This document shows positions 1 through 11,628 of a stretch of 64,000 nt of DNA, piece after piece (position 1 is the first letter of the stretch; each line of letters starts with the position of its first letter). Source of the DNA: Symbiodinium kawagutii (Eukaryota > Sar > Dinophyceae > Suessiales > Symbiodiniaceae); contig VSDK01006319.1 in the NCBI GenBank assembly GCA_009767595.1, positions 90,965 through 154,964 of the forward strand, in the 5' to 3' direction. The notes beneath the pieces were generated by a model. That model had not been told where the DNA came from and searched no databases. It saw nothing but the letters and a program-made list of their open reading frames with translations. A program made the translations under genes and the position numbers.

Positions 1-616
1 CCGGGCCGTTTTTGGGGACACGGAGGTGGCGGGCAAAGGAGGCGCAAATTTCATGGGCTGCATGGGCAAGTAGGTTTTTTAGATATGTAAAAAAACTGCT
101 TTTAGATATGTCAAAAAACACAACATAAAAACACATGATTGATTATAGTCGTCGACGATGGCTGCAAGGGCATTCAATTTCATCAAGAAGAGGCACACTA
201 ACCAACAATAGGGCTATGACTTTGGTTGACAATAGGGGGGCAACGCCTCCAAGAATAGGTCACGTTTTTTTTGTGCTGAAGGGCAAAGAATCTGAAGCAT
301 GATAAACATATTGTTGTTGTCTTATTGTCCTGCATTAGTATCCAATGTGAAGCAATGATGCCCTTGATGATTCCTTGCAGCCAAAATATTTTGTTGGTAG
401 ACGGCCTTTCATCCGCTATTGTGTTGTTGGTAGACGGCCTTGCATCCCTTACTGTGTTGTTGTGCCGACCAAATCCACAAGTGTGAGACTGATATCATTA
501 AGCGTCCCTCGGAGGATCAGCAGCACTACTTGGTGCGCGTTCGACGATTCACAATGCTCATGTTGGGTATGATTCATCCATGACTAATTAAGGATGATTC
601 AGTGCATGCATATGCA
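1..616. other. No gene seen; short tandem repeat
   Basis: I see no convincing coding sequence here. A 33-base unit starting TTGTTGGTAGACGGCCTT is repeated in tandem from 391 and from 424, with the start of a third unit near 455. Because the unit is a multiple of three it gives an 11-residue repeat in a short plus-strand reading frame, but nothing else supports translation. Confidence 0.4.
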
Positions 617-823
617 TCACCATTTTCCGTAAAGTCTGCTACCATACATGATGATATTGTTTTCGGCTTTGTATGGGCGTTCTGTGAAATGGTGGTACCC
701 CTCGTACCTGGTGGACTCCCAGTGACAATCTAAGTGCTTTTTCTGGGCGTCACCATTTCCAGACTCGCCACCAATCACAACTGTGAGCCCCCACCTCCTC
801 CTCACCTGAGAATGCTGGCGCAA
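617..823 (-). CDS. Possible exon or relic ORF, unknown protein
   Basis: An open minus-strand frame of about 68 codons ends in a stop. The product is rich in charged and aromatic residues, with a glycine-rich start (VVIGGESGNGDAQKK) and an aromatic end (RPYKAENNIIMYGSRLYGKW). It reads like protein rather than random translation, but I do not recognise a family. There is no clear start codon and the frame extends slightly upstream, so it may be the last exon of a gene or part of a decayed element. Confidence 0.27.
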   Translation of the reverse strand: MRQHSQVRRRWGLTVVIGGESGNGDAQKKHLDCHWESTRYEGYHHFTERPYKAENNIIMYGSRLYGKW

Positions 824-3749
824 TGGAGAGAGGGTTCATCAGCGTGTGCAGTATGCGCAATGCAAAGAGAGAAGGTACACAACTCCATGATACAAAGTCA
901 AGACTAGTAACGGTAGGAAGTGAAGTATAAGACTAGGAATGATGTGTAGGAACTATGCAGATAAGCCTCAATGCTTGTGATTTCGTGCATAGGTAATCTA
1001 TAGATTTGCACAAATTCACATTATATTGAGCTACATTAATTAAGACGTATGATGTACACCACCCGCAAGTAATATCTCAGTGTCTTGGTGTACCTCTGTC
1101 GCAAAGATAGTGAATGCATCTGTATGTCAATGTAATATCTATACAGATCTAAAACTAGTGTTGTCTCATGTTGTCTCATCTGTCTGTGCATGTACAATGT
1201 ATTTCTACGTGCCTATTCATGCATGAGCAAGCATGACATTCCCCAATCTACAATCTTGGTGCCATACTCCCTGGTTGATGCACAAGGATTCCCAGTCATT
1301 GGATGACAAACTCCGTAGAAATTGCAAGACCCGGTGAGTGGGTGAGAGGAAGACCGACAAAAACGAGGAACAAGGGGCAGGAGGAGGAAGAACAAATCAA
1401 ACAATATTACAGGACTTGCATGACCAGCAAACCAATACGCACCATGACTCGCTCGCCAAATTGGATAATCATCTGAGGGTAGGACAAGTCAGAAGTAAAG
1501 ATTCAGTTCTATCAAGCCCTAACTGCTCTCTCTTGCCTACGCAAAAGTCGTCTCCTCAGTTCGGTTGACACTTGCCAAATCCATCACTCAGCGAATGCCA
1601 AACTCCCACGTGCTATCACAACCTGGTCAATGAACCAAACCCGGTTGTTGATAAAGGCTACGACATGCTATAGTTTAGTTTGCCGTGGACTTCGTTGCAA
1701 CACCCTTTGGAAATTCAAACCTTCACAGCCACGTTCGCTCCTGCCGTTAGATCATTGGTCATGCAACTTCTCATGTAGGGCAGTACACGCCTGAACCTAC
1801 AATAACATGTCTTTTGGGAGCTGAACCCTGAAATCGTAGGGGACACTGTTTATGGTTAAACATATAGCCCTTTTGTATGTGCATATGACTGTTTCTCAAA
1901 ATGTTTGTTCGAAAAATTGACGTTGATGCCTTCTATAGCAGGAATTTGCCGGATGAAACCACCATTGTTTTGATGTCTGAGGCTGACAGTGTGAAATGGT
2001 GCTTGCGCGGCTGACTTTTGATCTAAAGTGTGTTATTTTTTTTCTTGTACGCTAATTGTTTCTATGGAAGCGACGTTGCTATGTCACACTGTTGATCTGG
2101 TTGCCCAACAGTAGTTATATACTTCCTGCGGAAAAAAGGCTTTCAGCGGAAGTTGCCACTATTGGCTGGACATGCATGTTTGAAACTCTTGCTCGCGCAT
2201 TGCTAGCGCAAATCTAGCACGAAAAAATGGCCTACCAAAACACAAAACCGACTAACGGGATCTTGTTATTTAATAGGTGGTCTTTCAAGCTTAGAATCTG
2301 GTGATCAAATGCACAAAGCTTAGCAACAAAGCATGATGAATCACAGATTCCTAAAGACGGACCTAGCGCCAACGTGGCGGGTTTGCTTGCCCTGACATGG
2401 GGAAGTGCTGGCTTTAGTTTCGTGCCGCCTTCTAATTCAATTTGAAAAAAACATATCATTCACATGATCTAGTGTCATTCTATTTACATAGATTTCCTGA
2501 CCTAGACTTTCACGAATCGATCGTGTGTATACAACCATGATCTGTGTACTACACTATACCACACTCATGTATTCCTTCAGGGTGCCCTGAGTAGCCATTT
2601 CCTTTCTTGACTACTGCAAGCTTGAATGACGAAAGCTTTTACTTCAGTTCTCAACACGCTTGGTTGTTTGTATGTATCAATTACAAACAGACTAGTATGA
2701 ACTCATGACAACTGTTGCTTTCCTAAAGGCAATCAAGCAGCCGTGAACGAACTATTGGATGAAATGTGTGAGATTGATATGTCCATGTTACGTGACAACT
2801 ATACCAACTACGTAATACCGACCCTAGCCAAAGCGGACAAAGCACTTTGGCCGTCTTTGGCCACTGATCTCGTCAAGTGAACCAAAAATGGTTGCTGGAT
2901 GTTGCTGGTTGCAGCACCAATGACAGTCATGGTTGACATAAAACCAACCTTTCTTCTGGACTTCCACCTACTAACCATCACCAAACCGCCACCAAACCTT
3001 CACCCTCGCCATCACCAAGGAACCATCATCCTCTTCGCTTAGTTTTGCCTTTTGTCTGAACGCCCTGGGTGCGACGGGTCAACACTAAGATCGCCATCCG
3101 ATCTGTTCCCAAGATCCCAAGTTTGAACAGCACATCAACATCGATTTGGAACCTGAATCGCTTCCTCAATGACGGTTATCTCCTATGGCTTTACACTCAC
3201 TCAAGGAGGAGTATAGAAGCATCTTTGAGAGCTGTTGAGCTGAAACCCATCCACCATCCACTTTGAGTGTGTCAGGATGATAGTAAACAACCTTGGATGG
3301 GGGTCCCGAGGATGGCGGTTTCCTAAGCCATAGGGGACCCATGAAAACCCCAAAAATGGATACTGTACAGTTTATGACTATAAATGGCTAATATTGAATG
3401 ACTTGGGTACCCCTATTTTCAGAAGGGGTCATCGGATGTTCACACACTCTCAGTTTCTTCCCGTTGATTATGCCACCAACTCAAGAAGCTTGAAGATGTA
3501 TGAAGATATCAGGTTCACCGGTTTCCCTGCTGACAAACATCTCAAGTGTAGCCATTCAGCGAGTCTGGGGCTAAGCAGGTAGGCCACACCTTGGGTGCTG
3601 CTCCTTTGTCCATAGATCCGCCATCAATCCTTCCATAGCTGGAGATCTACCAACAAATACTGCAGGTTCACATGATTGTTGGTCAATGCTTTCCCAAGTC
3701 CGAGAATGTCGCAGAATGGTCTGCAACCACCATTGTAATGCTTAATCCT
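824..3749. other. AT-rich region with no gene seen
   Basis: This stretch has only short open frames without protein-like composition. A diverged family B repeat is recognisable at about 3300-3427 (GGGGACCC ... GGGTACCCCTATTTT). I see no RNA gene or large repeat. Confidence 0.35.
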
Positions 3750-3849
3750 GCTTGGTGGTTTGAACCCCTATGAAAGATATGCTTGTCAACCAACCATTTG
3801 TTAATACCTACTAGGGAAAAGAAAACATGTCAATCAAACCTCCAACCAG
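3750..3849 (+). repeat. Family A inverted-repeat element
   Basis: About 100 bp, running from a diverged TTGGTGGTTTGAACCCCTAT to CCAACCAG. The interior has the family's CAACCAACCATTTGTTAATA and CTAGGGAAAA blocks. It lies just downstream of the stop of the CBM20 gene. Confidence 0.75.
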
Positions 3850-3893
3850 CCAATATGCGATAACATGCGTCTCCCCACTGGGTTTATGACATT

Positions 3894-4019
3894 TCATGAC
3901 CATCCCAGCAGACAACAGCACTCCCTCCCCTGGTGTCCCCTGGGCTCCCCCTGCCCCTCATCGTCTTCTAAAGTCATCTCGGTGCCGTTGGCCACAAAGC
4001 GATGCTTCACTTCTGAGCC
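3894..4019 (-). CDS. CBM20 gene, exon iv and stop
   Basis: Starts after GTGTCAG with GSEVKHRFVANGTEMTLEDD and runs through a glycine- and cysteine-containing tail to TGA. In CBM20 domains the W-E-x-x-x-N-R segment is followed by a strand ending in acidic residues and glycine, which this resembles; here H-R replaces the usual N-R. The exon could also end near the DDEG run and splice onward, so the stop is tentative. Confidence 0.65.
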   Translation of the reverse strand, partial: GSEVKHRFVANGTEMTLEDDEGQGEPRGHQGRECCCLLGWS

Positions 4020-7000
4020 CTGACACCGGTGCAGCCATCATCCGGGATGGCGTTGTGACCCATAGGCATGGGTGATCAAGGTCGCTGATGATGGCAAATA
4101 ATGCTTAATGAATCAGTAAAAATGATCAGTATGTATGATGGTGGTTGGCAGATCCAGCCGCAAAGAAACCAGCCATTGGAGGCTTGTCAAAGGAGATGGA
4201 CTTCCCGTGACTCTTGCGTGAACATGCTGAAGGCGCGAATCCGTACAAGTGAAACGATAATGGTGAAATACATGCGCTGATCGTTATTCCTTCAAAATGA
4301 AGCTACTGAAAGAGGGACCAGTCTTCGACATGTCTTCGCCAATCAAAACTTTGATCTGATGATCTGGTTCTGCTAAAAAGAGATATCATACAGCGCAAGA
4401 AACCTCAAACACCAGGTAGCAAACAGGCTGAACCCAATGCTTCTGAAATGGTGGTTTCTCAAAATAAGGATCCCGAAAAATGAATGGTTTATGACTATGA
4501 ATGGTTAATAATTCCCCTATTTTGAGAAACCACCAAATCTCAAATGATCTTCCTCTGGTAACCCCCAAGTAGGAATACAACCCCTGTGCTGAACAACCTG
4601 CATCCGGTAACGCAAGGGTCCTGCGACATTGCCGTCGCATGGAACAACTGGACCCTGGATGAATCCCTCACACCAGAGCTGCAAGCTAAGGGTGTCAATT
4701 CGAATAGCCCAGAACCAACGCCAAGCAAGGAAATCCTATGAAAACCGATGGAAACCAATGAAAAGCAGTGGAAACCACCAAACATTGCAGCAAAAAAGAA
4801 TTACAACAAGCACTAGACAAGAGCAATGCAATGATTTCCACAATAGCCATATTATGCAAAAACAGCTAGTTATCACATGGCATGGTTGTAGTTGTTGTCA
4901 ATCTCTAATTACTGTCTCTACCGATCGAATCTGTCCAAGCTTTCAACTCTTAGAAACAACTGGACAGGACTGCCTCATCTCACTTGGGGACTCCGAAAAG
5001 TTCACAAAGCATTCACATCTCAACCACAATACCATCCTACATAGCTGAGACTTCACAGAAAATCTGATGCCGATGCTTGTGCTAACCATGGAGGCCCTAC
5101 CAACTCTGCGGCTGGGAATCCCCCATGGCCATGGCTTCGCTGCCGCACCTTCCAGTCTTTGGGCTCACCTTTCATGCTACAAAGCACATATTTGTACTCC
5201 ACCTGAGACCCGGAGACCCCAAGCAGCTCCCTTCCCAGGGGAGGCCAACCACCCAGGGTGACAGGCGACTCACATCCAGAAGTCATCGCCAGTGCGGGCT
5301 GATTGTCATTGCAACTATTTTGAGACTTGGTGAAGCTGATTTGGATCCCGTAGATGACACATTTGCGTAGAAAAATGTGCCATCAGAAACGCTTTTTTTG
5401 ATTTTTTTTGGATTGATGAATATTACTTCCCGGTTCTTGGATGATTATCGCGACCCGTTTAATAGGCATGAGTCCCTACAAAAACCAATCAACCATTGGC
5501 TATCATTACCAGTTGCCAGTATTGACCAATATTGATCGAAGATGTTCGAAGTTATTGACCATAGGTAACCACCATCAACAACAAGGCACAGCCATTAATT
5601 TTGGACGCCTGAGTTCAGCACTCAGTTCAGGTGGGGTTGAACCATCCAGGATGGGTAGAGGGCTAAGTGCAGCTAAATACCTGTCACAAAAGAATCTGGC
5701 TGGTGCTTCAACAAATCATCATGGACGAATGGTATGATCCTTCTGTACGTGTCAATAGGGGCAAATGTCAGTTGGGGGCCCGTCCCAGTTGTGTGCAAGA
5801 ACAGCTAGGCAATTTCGTCTGGATGCCATTGAAAGTGGAATTCCAGCAGTATGAATCAGGTAAATGCGCTGTGATTAATCATGACTCATTCAGCACATCA
5901 TACAATTCATAAACAAGAAAAACAGAACACAGCATGCGCGCGTTCTCTGATATTGCGGCCATGCGGGAGTGCCTCCCAAGCAAATTGTATTTCGAACCCT
6001 TTCATAAACAACTGGAACGATTGCAGTCTCACTGCTGGCGGATGTTTCCAACACATCATCTTCAGGTGACTGGAATGTTCTTCGACATTGACCCATCCCG
6101 TTACCATTGTCTCTGCTCGATGGAGGGCACATATCACATGCTATCTATGCATTCTGACTTGTTTCATGTTGATTATGACAGTGGGCTCCAGGTTTTCTAT
6201 GATTATCTATATCTCTTTTTCAAATCATCAGCCATAAGTAGAAGCGCACAGTATCAGTGACGTGAATACATTTGCTAGGTAAGGTTCTGGGTGAACATAT
6301 TATCATATCCTTGCTTCAAAGGCGCATCAAGACATCATTCACGCCCCACAACAGAATGCATGTCGTACATTTTTCCCTACCCAAAAAGTGGATTGATTGA
6401 TATCCGAATGAGCCTGTGGCAATTCACCCATACATCTGAGCCGAGGTCAAATAGATCGAAATACATTCAAATGATACTGTACCAAATATGCTCATCCAAT
6501 CTCATCAATCAACAATAGGGGTTCACTATAATGATCATTATAAGTTCTATAAACCAAAAAACCAAACTGTGTGAACATCCACTATTGACGGTGAAGAATC
6601 ATGATTACCCGCGAGCCACTTTGATGACCATCCCCTAACCACAAACTTCACCATTGTTGACCCGTTGGGTATGGTCATGTGTTGATGGCAAGCATAATCA
6701 ACCAGCATGCCTTTGAACACTCATGTCATATGATGTATAGCTGAAATGAATTGTTTAGAACAAATTGAACATCGAATTCTGAACATCTCATCATAAACCG
6801 TTTTGAACATGTTCAGAATTGTTTAAAAATAGATTTAGACACCTAAAGCCACACCACAAGTCCATAGCATTTAGATATGGCAGTGGGTCAAAACCCTTAG
6901 TCCCCCTGGTTCCACTACCATTAACCGTTAATCATCAACCATTGTTTTCCCTATAGTTGGCTGGGTAATAACCACCATTCATTAATTGGTTGGTTAATAT

Positions 7001-8774
7001 TGACCCATAGCCATATATAGCTGGTATATATATTCCCTATTGTTGTTGGTTATTATACCCTATTTATAACCATTAACCAGCTAGAAATCACCATGGTTGT
7101 TGGTTGGTTAACTGCTTGACCCATAGCCACCATAAGCCGAACTGTCCTTCCCCGGCTGCACCTTGGCGTGAAGCTCGATGAAAACGGGGTGCTGGGAGAT
7201 GAACACGGGGAAGTAGTCCTGGCGTCGTCGGCCGTTTTGGAAGGGACAACAGCTGTGGCTGGGTCAAGGCTGTAGCCAACCCCAACAACCATGGTCAATT
7301 ATGGCTGGTTAATGGTTATTAATAGGGTAATGGTTATTAATAGGCTATAATAAGCAACAACCAACAACCAACAACCATGGTTAACTAGCCAACCAACAAC
7401 CATGGTTAACTAACTAGCTGGTTAATGGCTAATAATAAGGGACAATAAGCAGCAACAATAGGGAATAATAGGGAATAATAGGGACAATAACCAGCAGTAA
7501 TAAGGGACAACAACCAACAAGCATGGTGATTTCTAGCTGGTTAATGGTTATTAATAGGGTATAATAAGCAACAATACTAGGGGACATACCAGCTATATAT
7601 GGCTATGGGTCAATAACCAACCAATTAATGGTGGTTATTACCCAGCCAATTATAGGGAAAACAATGGTTAATGATTAACGGTTAATGGTAGGGGAACCAG
7701 GGGGACTAAGGCTTTTGACCCACTGCCGTATATCAAATCAGCTTTGTGATTAAACAAATGACATATCTTTGGGTCTCTTATCATGGTTATGCAAGAGGTA
7801 CATATTCCATGATCACCCTGATACTTGATGGCAAAGAAACTGCTCTTGATGGTGAAACTAGTGTGGTGGCAAATCATTATACATCTTCCACTACTGTATC
7901 GATGGTCAACATTGAATAAGAATGATTCACTCAGAGGGGTTGGTGGTTGGCAATGGTTTGTCTGGGCCCAAAACTTAGAGCTGGTTGATTATCCCCCCAC
8001 CGAGGATGCCCTGGTTGATGTTTGGGTCTGTCAGATCTTTCCTACAAACTCTCCGCAGAGAAATTTAGGATCTCCCACTAGCACTGGCCAACACCTGGAG
8101 GGCCCAACAATAGTGCAGTCAATGGTCCTGGTTGATTCGGCTTACAGCCTTTGTATCAGCAAGACTCGCTGTCACTGGCTGGTCACAGGCTGGTCACTAG
8201 CTGCTATAGTAGGAACACACCTAGCAAACGGGACTAATCAACAATGACAACCTATGTCAACTATAGCCATTCAACAATATGGTTGGATTATGTGCAAAAT
8301 AATCACTGGTACAGAATCAGCGCCTATTGGGATGATAGTCACAATAGAGCTTGGCTTACAGTGGCATTTGCATGTAGTGGATTGTGATAGCGATCCTACA
8401 CATGCTGCAGTGCGTTCCGCGTCCAAACAATCATGTACCTTTTGTGTGCAATGGTTGGGAACATCTTTCCAACCCTAGTCAATGGCTATGGAACTGCTGC
8501 TTGTAATGAAGCTGGGGTAATGAGATCAAATATCAATAGCTTGGGGAGAGAATATCATTGGTTGCAACCAGCACTACTCGAGTTGCACCGGCTCTCGGGT
8601 ATTGAATGGTATTGACGACGACGCCGCGTTTCTCGTGCAGGGGAAGACATGGCAAGGCCCATGGACTCGTCGTCGCTTCCGCCCTGCCCCGCGTCCTGCT
8701 GTGTTTCGAGTTCCAGTCCCTTCGTTGCATCCCAGTTGCCGAGGCTGGGGTGGTCGCCCACAACCCGCACTGTC
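3894..8774 (-). CDS. Gene span: CBM20 starch-binding domain protein (four exons seen)
   Basis: The four exons 8696-8774, 7162-7218, 5149-5202 and 3894-4019 join in phase 0 into one carbohydrate-binding module of family 20. In order they give VVGDHPSLGNWDATKGLELE (first strand and LGNWD sugar-site motif), DYFPVFISQHPVFIELHAK (the FPVF strand), VEYKYVLCSMKGEPKDWK (the EYKYV strand and the tryptophan near the second site), and a tail with NGTEMTLEDDEG before a stop. CBM20 modules bind starch and related alpha-glucans and are attached to amylases, glucan phosphatases, dikinases and many dinoflagellate proteins. No catalytic domain was found, so the enzyme, if any, would lie in exons upstream of 8.77 kb that I could not identify. 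The motif order and matching phases make the call strong; the protein's overall role is unknown. Confidence 0.82.
4450..4535 (+). repeat. Family B inverted-repeat element
   Basis: 86 bp with terminal inverted repeats GGTGGTTTCTCAAAATA and its complement TATTTTGAGAAACCACC, in the last intron of the CBM20 gene. It is a shortened copy lacking part of the interior. Confidence 0.8.
5149..5202 (-). CDS. CBM20 gene, exon iii (54-nt mini-exon, VEYKYV)
   Basis: Eighteen codons, VEYKYVLCSMKGEPKDWK. The acceptor is TCTCAG|GTGGAGTAC and the donor is TGGAAG|GTGCGG. EYKYV followed by a tryptophan is the most conserved run of CBM20 after LGNWD. The frame stays open upstream to about 5286, but only the part from GTGGAG continues exon ii in phase. 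Confidence 0.82.
5287..6876. other. CBM20 gene intron, no other gene seen
   Basis: AT-rich intronic sequence between exons ii and iii. Short overlapping frames at 5890-6260 are open on both strands, but none looks like a recognisable protein. No RNA gene was seen. Confidence 0.4.
6877..7092 (+). repeat. Left arm of large palindrome (family C element)
   Basis: Starts with GGCAGTGGGTCAAAACCC and contains the whole family C body ending ATTGACCCATAGCC, followed by about 75 bp of AACC-rich sequence ending AGCTAGAAATCACC. The reverse complement of 7525-7731 matches it at roughly nine bases in ten by eye, including the non-C outer part. The left arm lies in the intron downstream (in gene sense) of exon ii. 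Confidence 0.85.
7093..7524. repeat. AACCA-rich spacer of the palindrome, holding one exon
   Basis: Apart from exon ii, the spacer is made of short AACCAACAACC and GGTTAATGGTTATTAATAGGG units, themselves partly repeated and inverted (for example 7303-7345 and 7380-7440). A second family C end, GCTTGACCCATAGCC, ends at 7131, about 30 bp from the exon ii donor. Confidence 0.65.
7162..7218 (-). CDS. CBM20 gene, exon ii (57-nt mini-exon)
   Basis: Nineteen codons, DYFPVFISQHPVFIELHAK, bounded by CGCCAG|GAC upstream and GCCAAG|GTG downstream. It supplies the FPVF strand between LGNWD and EYKYV. It sits in the loop of a large palindrome formed by inverted family C sequence in the two flanking introns (6877-7092 and 7525-7731). 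Confidence 0.78.
7525..7731 (-). repeat. Right arm of large palindrome (inverted family C)
   Basis: Reverse-complement partner of 6877-7092, ending TTTTGACCCACTGCC. It lies in the intron upstream (in gene sense) of exon ii. It is the only clear family C copy in the window on the opposite strand. Confidence 0.85.
8696..8774 (-). CDS. CBM20 gene, exon i (VRVVGDHPSLGNWD)
   Basis: Reads TVRVVGDHPSLGNWD and then ATKGLELETQQ. The 3' end is placed at ACACAGCAG|GAC: a GA donor whose CAGGAC is repeated at the next acceptor (CGCCAG|GAC). The 5' boundary after CTCAAG is tentative. This exon carries the LGNWD signature of starch-binding domains. Confidence 0.82.
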
Positions 8775-9885
8775 CTTGAGTGGCAGGCGCCCAGCCCAGC
8801 AAATATCCCGGTATCCCAGCAATGGTGGATGGAAAGATCTGTAGGAAAAAAACCCTAGAAATTGTAGATTTAACAATAGACTTATTGAAAAATCTATAGG
8901 GTTGATGGACAAATCTATAGCAATGGTGGTCTTATAGCAATGCGTATAACAATGCTTATACCCTATAGGAAAACCATGGAAAACCCCCAGAATCTCGGTA
9001 TAGTTGCTTACAACAATGCTTTTCCAACATAGATTGTCCAACCACCCAATGAAGGTATTGCAATGAATTGGGGAATGGAATTGACCAAAGATTAACACCA
9101 ACCGAAAGCTAGCTGGTATTGATAGTCATACTAGCACTATAAACGATCATTGTTGGCGAATCCGTATCGTTGCTACCATTGGTAAATCAATAGTGTTGGT
9201 ATCATTAGCGAATAGTGTAGCATGGTGATACTAGCTGGGCTAACTTAGGATTGGATAAACATATTTGCTGTAATTAGTAACCCAGTAATATAAATAGTTA
9301 TATAAATATAGTAATATACTATTATTGGATATATAACTATTACGCTAATTTACCAGTTCTCAACAACTTGTTTTGCAAGAACCCTCAGGGTGCTTTTACA
9401 TGCAATGCAGCGCTTCAAATGTCGCATGATGTCGGCAACAAACCTGGAGAACACAAATCAACATTAAAAGTTGCATCAAACCATGGTGCGAATGCATGAA
9501 GCTAAGTTGTATTGCTACAAATATGTGCAAGCCAAAGAGATGCACTCATGTTGCGTGTAAAAACCACAATCTATTCTTTGATGTCAGTCAATGCATACAT
9601 CTGTGTTTTTGTGGATGAATGCCGCTATGAGATGTGTGCGTATGCAAATATCCACGTGTGTGTTTGCCTGTTTTTGCTAGCATGTGCGCATGAGTATGTG
9701 CACCTAGGTAAATCTACTCGCACATGTCCATATGTAGTGGGACAAACATACGATGTTATTTGGGTGTTTCTTAAAATAGGGGTAACCCCACAGGCAAAGC
9801 CTGGCCTGCCGCTGGTGCTAGTGAACATTCCAAAGGCGCCCCAATAGCTTCGTTTGATGACGTTCACATATCCAAGTTTGGCAGG
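8775..9885. other. No gene seen
   Basis: AT-rich sequence with short direct repeats such as CTATAGG and ACAATGCTTATA (8860-9010). A plus frame at 9512-9847 is cysteine- and histidine-rich without a recognisable domain and runs into a family B remnant near 9767 (TTTCTTAAAATAGGGGTAACCCC). Confidence 0.3.
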
Positions 9886-10122
9886 TCATGACCCGGCCCC
9901 AAAGGTGCTTCTGACCATCCACAAAGCATAGGTAGACACTCGATCTCCCAGAATCTCCAACAAGTGGCTGACCCAAGATTCCTGATTGTCACAACCAAAG
10001 AATCTTTTGCCTCCAAGCTTTGAGGTAAAACGGACATAATTTTGGAACTGGATGCTGGCATTCTCGACTCCCCCACCAAAGAGGGCTAGATGTCCAACCA
10101 CCCACGGCCAACTCAACTGCAA
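9886..10122 (-). CDS. Candidate exon, unknown protein
   Basis: About 78 open minus-strand codons ending in a stop, reading LSWPWVVGHLALFGGGVENA, then FQNYVRFTSKLGGKRFFG, then VSHLLEILGDRVSTYALW. The mix of hydrophobic runs and conserved-type residues looks like real protein. It lies upstream of the CBM20 exons on the same strand and could belong to that gene, but no phase-matched junction was found and I do not recognise the family. Confidence 0.33.
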   Translation of the reverse strand: MQLSWPWVVGHLALFGGGVENASIQFQNYVRFTSKLGGKRFFGCDNQESWVSHLLEILGDRVSTYALWMVRSTFGAGS

Positions 10123-10197
10123 TAGTGCTTAATCGTGGTTGATGCAATGGATGACAACCAACAACAGGAAACACAACCAACAACACGAAGAATCTAA

Positions 10198-10198
10198 G

Positions 10199-10232
<34 letters not shown>
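10198..10232 (+). repeat. AAC microsatellite
   Basis: About 11 copies of AAC. Open frames across it give poly-Asn or poly-Val and are not evidence of coding. Confidence 0.9.
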
Positions 10233-11628
10233 TAAACAAACACAAAGAGCAACTGTCCATCTGCCGGCAAGAAACTCTCCGAATTGGATGCCCCGGCACT
10301 CCACATGAAAATACCTCAGCAATTTTTGGCTAACGGCACATCCTCCTCAATTTCTGCGATTTCTGCGGGCTGAGAAGCACAGGTCATCAACCCTACCTTT
10401 CCTTCGGCCAAGCCTATCACCCGCTTCTTGACCATGATACTGTAATAACTCACCGAATCAAGGTTGGACCCAACAGGGATATGTCACAGGTCATATCACA
10501 AATGAATGGAAAGCTTCAATCTTTTGATTGTCCGAAGCTTTCATCTGCTAAGTTTCCAAAGGCAGAAAGAAACGTATGTAGCTTTCTTCGGGCCCAAGGA
10601 AAGGGGAGTAGAATGTAGTATACTGTAAACTGTATAAATACACAAATATATATATATATATATTTTTTATACATATTATGTATATATATATACGTAAATA
10701 ATATGTGTATATATAAATATATATGTATGTAAATAATATGTAAATAATAAGTAATTAAATAATTGAGGAACAAAGAATCATTTCACCAAATCTTGAGTTA
10801 GGTGGTTCATTGATGTTGATCGAGTTGTGAGCATTCCATGCCAGCAGTGGGGACCAAAGGTCAGAATGAGGCAGTCCATTGGTGGTAGACCCAGGGTCGG
10901 AAGCTGAATATGGCTGACCTGAAGCTGACGCCACCTTGTATATTGGGGCCGGGCCTGTTTTATTTCTATTTGATCATGCTCATTAGTTCCAGCTCCTCGT
11001 CACTCTGGTCTCTGAGTATCTTCTGTATCTTCATTCGCGACATGACAGTGAACCATGTGAGCCATCTGAACAATGTGAATCATGTGAAGCATTTTCCTCA
11101 CCATGACCCCAACATGGTGGAGCCCTAAATGGCCACAGCAACTGGCAACTGCTGCTGACAACGACTGGTGAACAAGTCCACCGTTACGCCATCCGTGGTG
11201 TTACGTCGCTATCCCGAAAGTGCTCATCTGACTTGAGGAACGCGGCAATGATGGATACCACCCACTGGTGAATCAATGAGCTTCACCAGAATTTAGGTGA
11301 CCGTTGGGGTTGAGTCAATGAGCTTCACTAGAATTGACTACTCATTGAGGTTGGGTAAATGAGTTGCTGCAGTGGCCAAGTGCAGCTGACCCATCATAGT
11401 GGCTAACTTGGCTGTGTGAATTCGTTTCTACATCCACCAGTTCCCATCTGAGACTCCGGACACTTTTGTGTGATGTGTTTTTTGTCTGCCGTGTCCATGA
11501 TGCTCCCGAGCCGGTGGCTTCAAGCTGGTGTCCAACTGCCGCGAGTGCAAGGATCAACAGGCTTGTTGTTTCTTGTTTTCGATTTGTTTCTTCATTTCAA
11601 ACTAAGGTACTCCTTTTACAAGAATATT
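10233..11628. other. No gene seen
   Basis: Includes a TATATA-rich stretch at 10640-10760 and two near-identical short segments (ATGAGCTTCACCAGAATT, from about 11276, and ATGAGCTTCACTAGAATT, from about 11318). I see no supported gene. Confidence 0.3.

Noticed and set aside
3394..3582. Short plus-strand ORF
   Set aside because: Its start overlaps the right end of a diverged family B repeat and the rest shows no domain.
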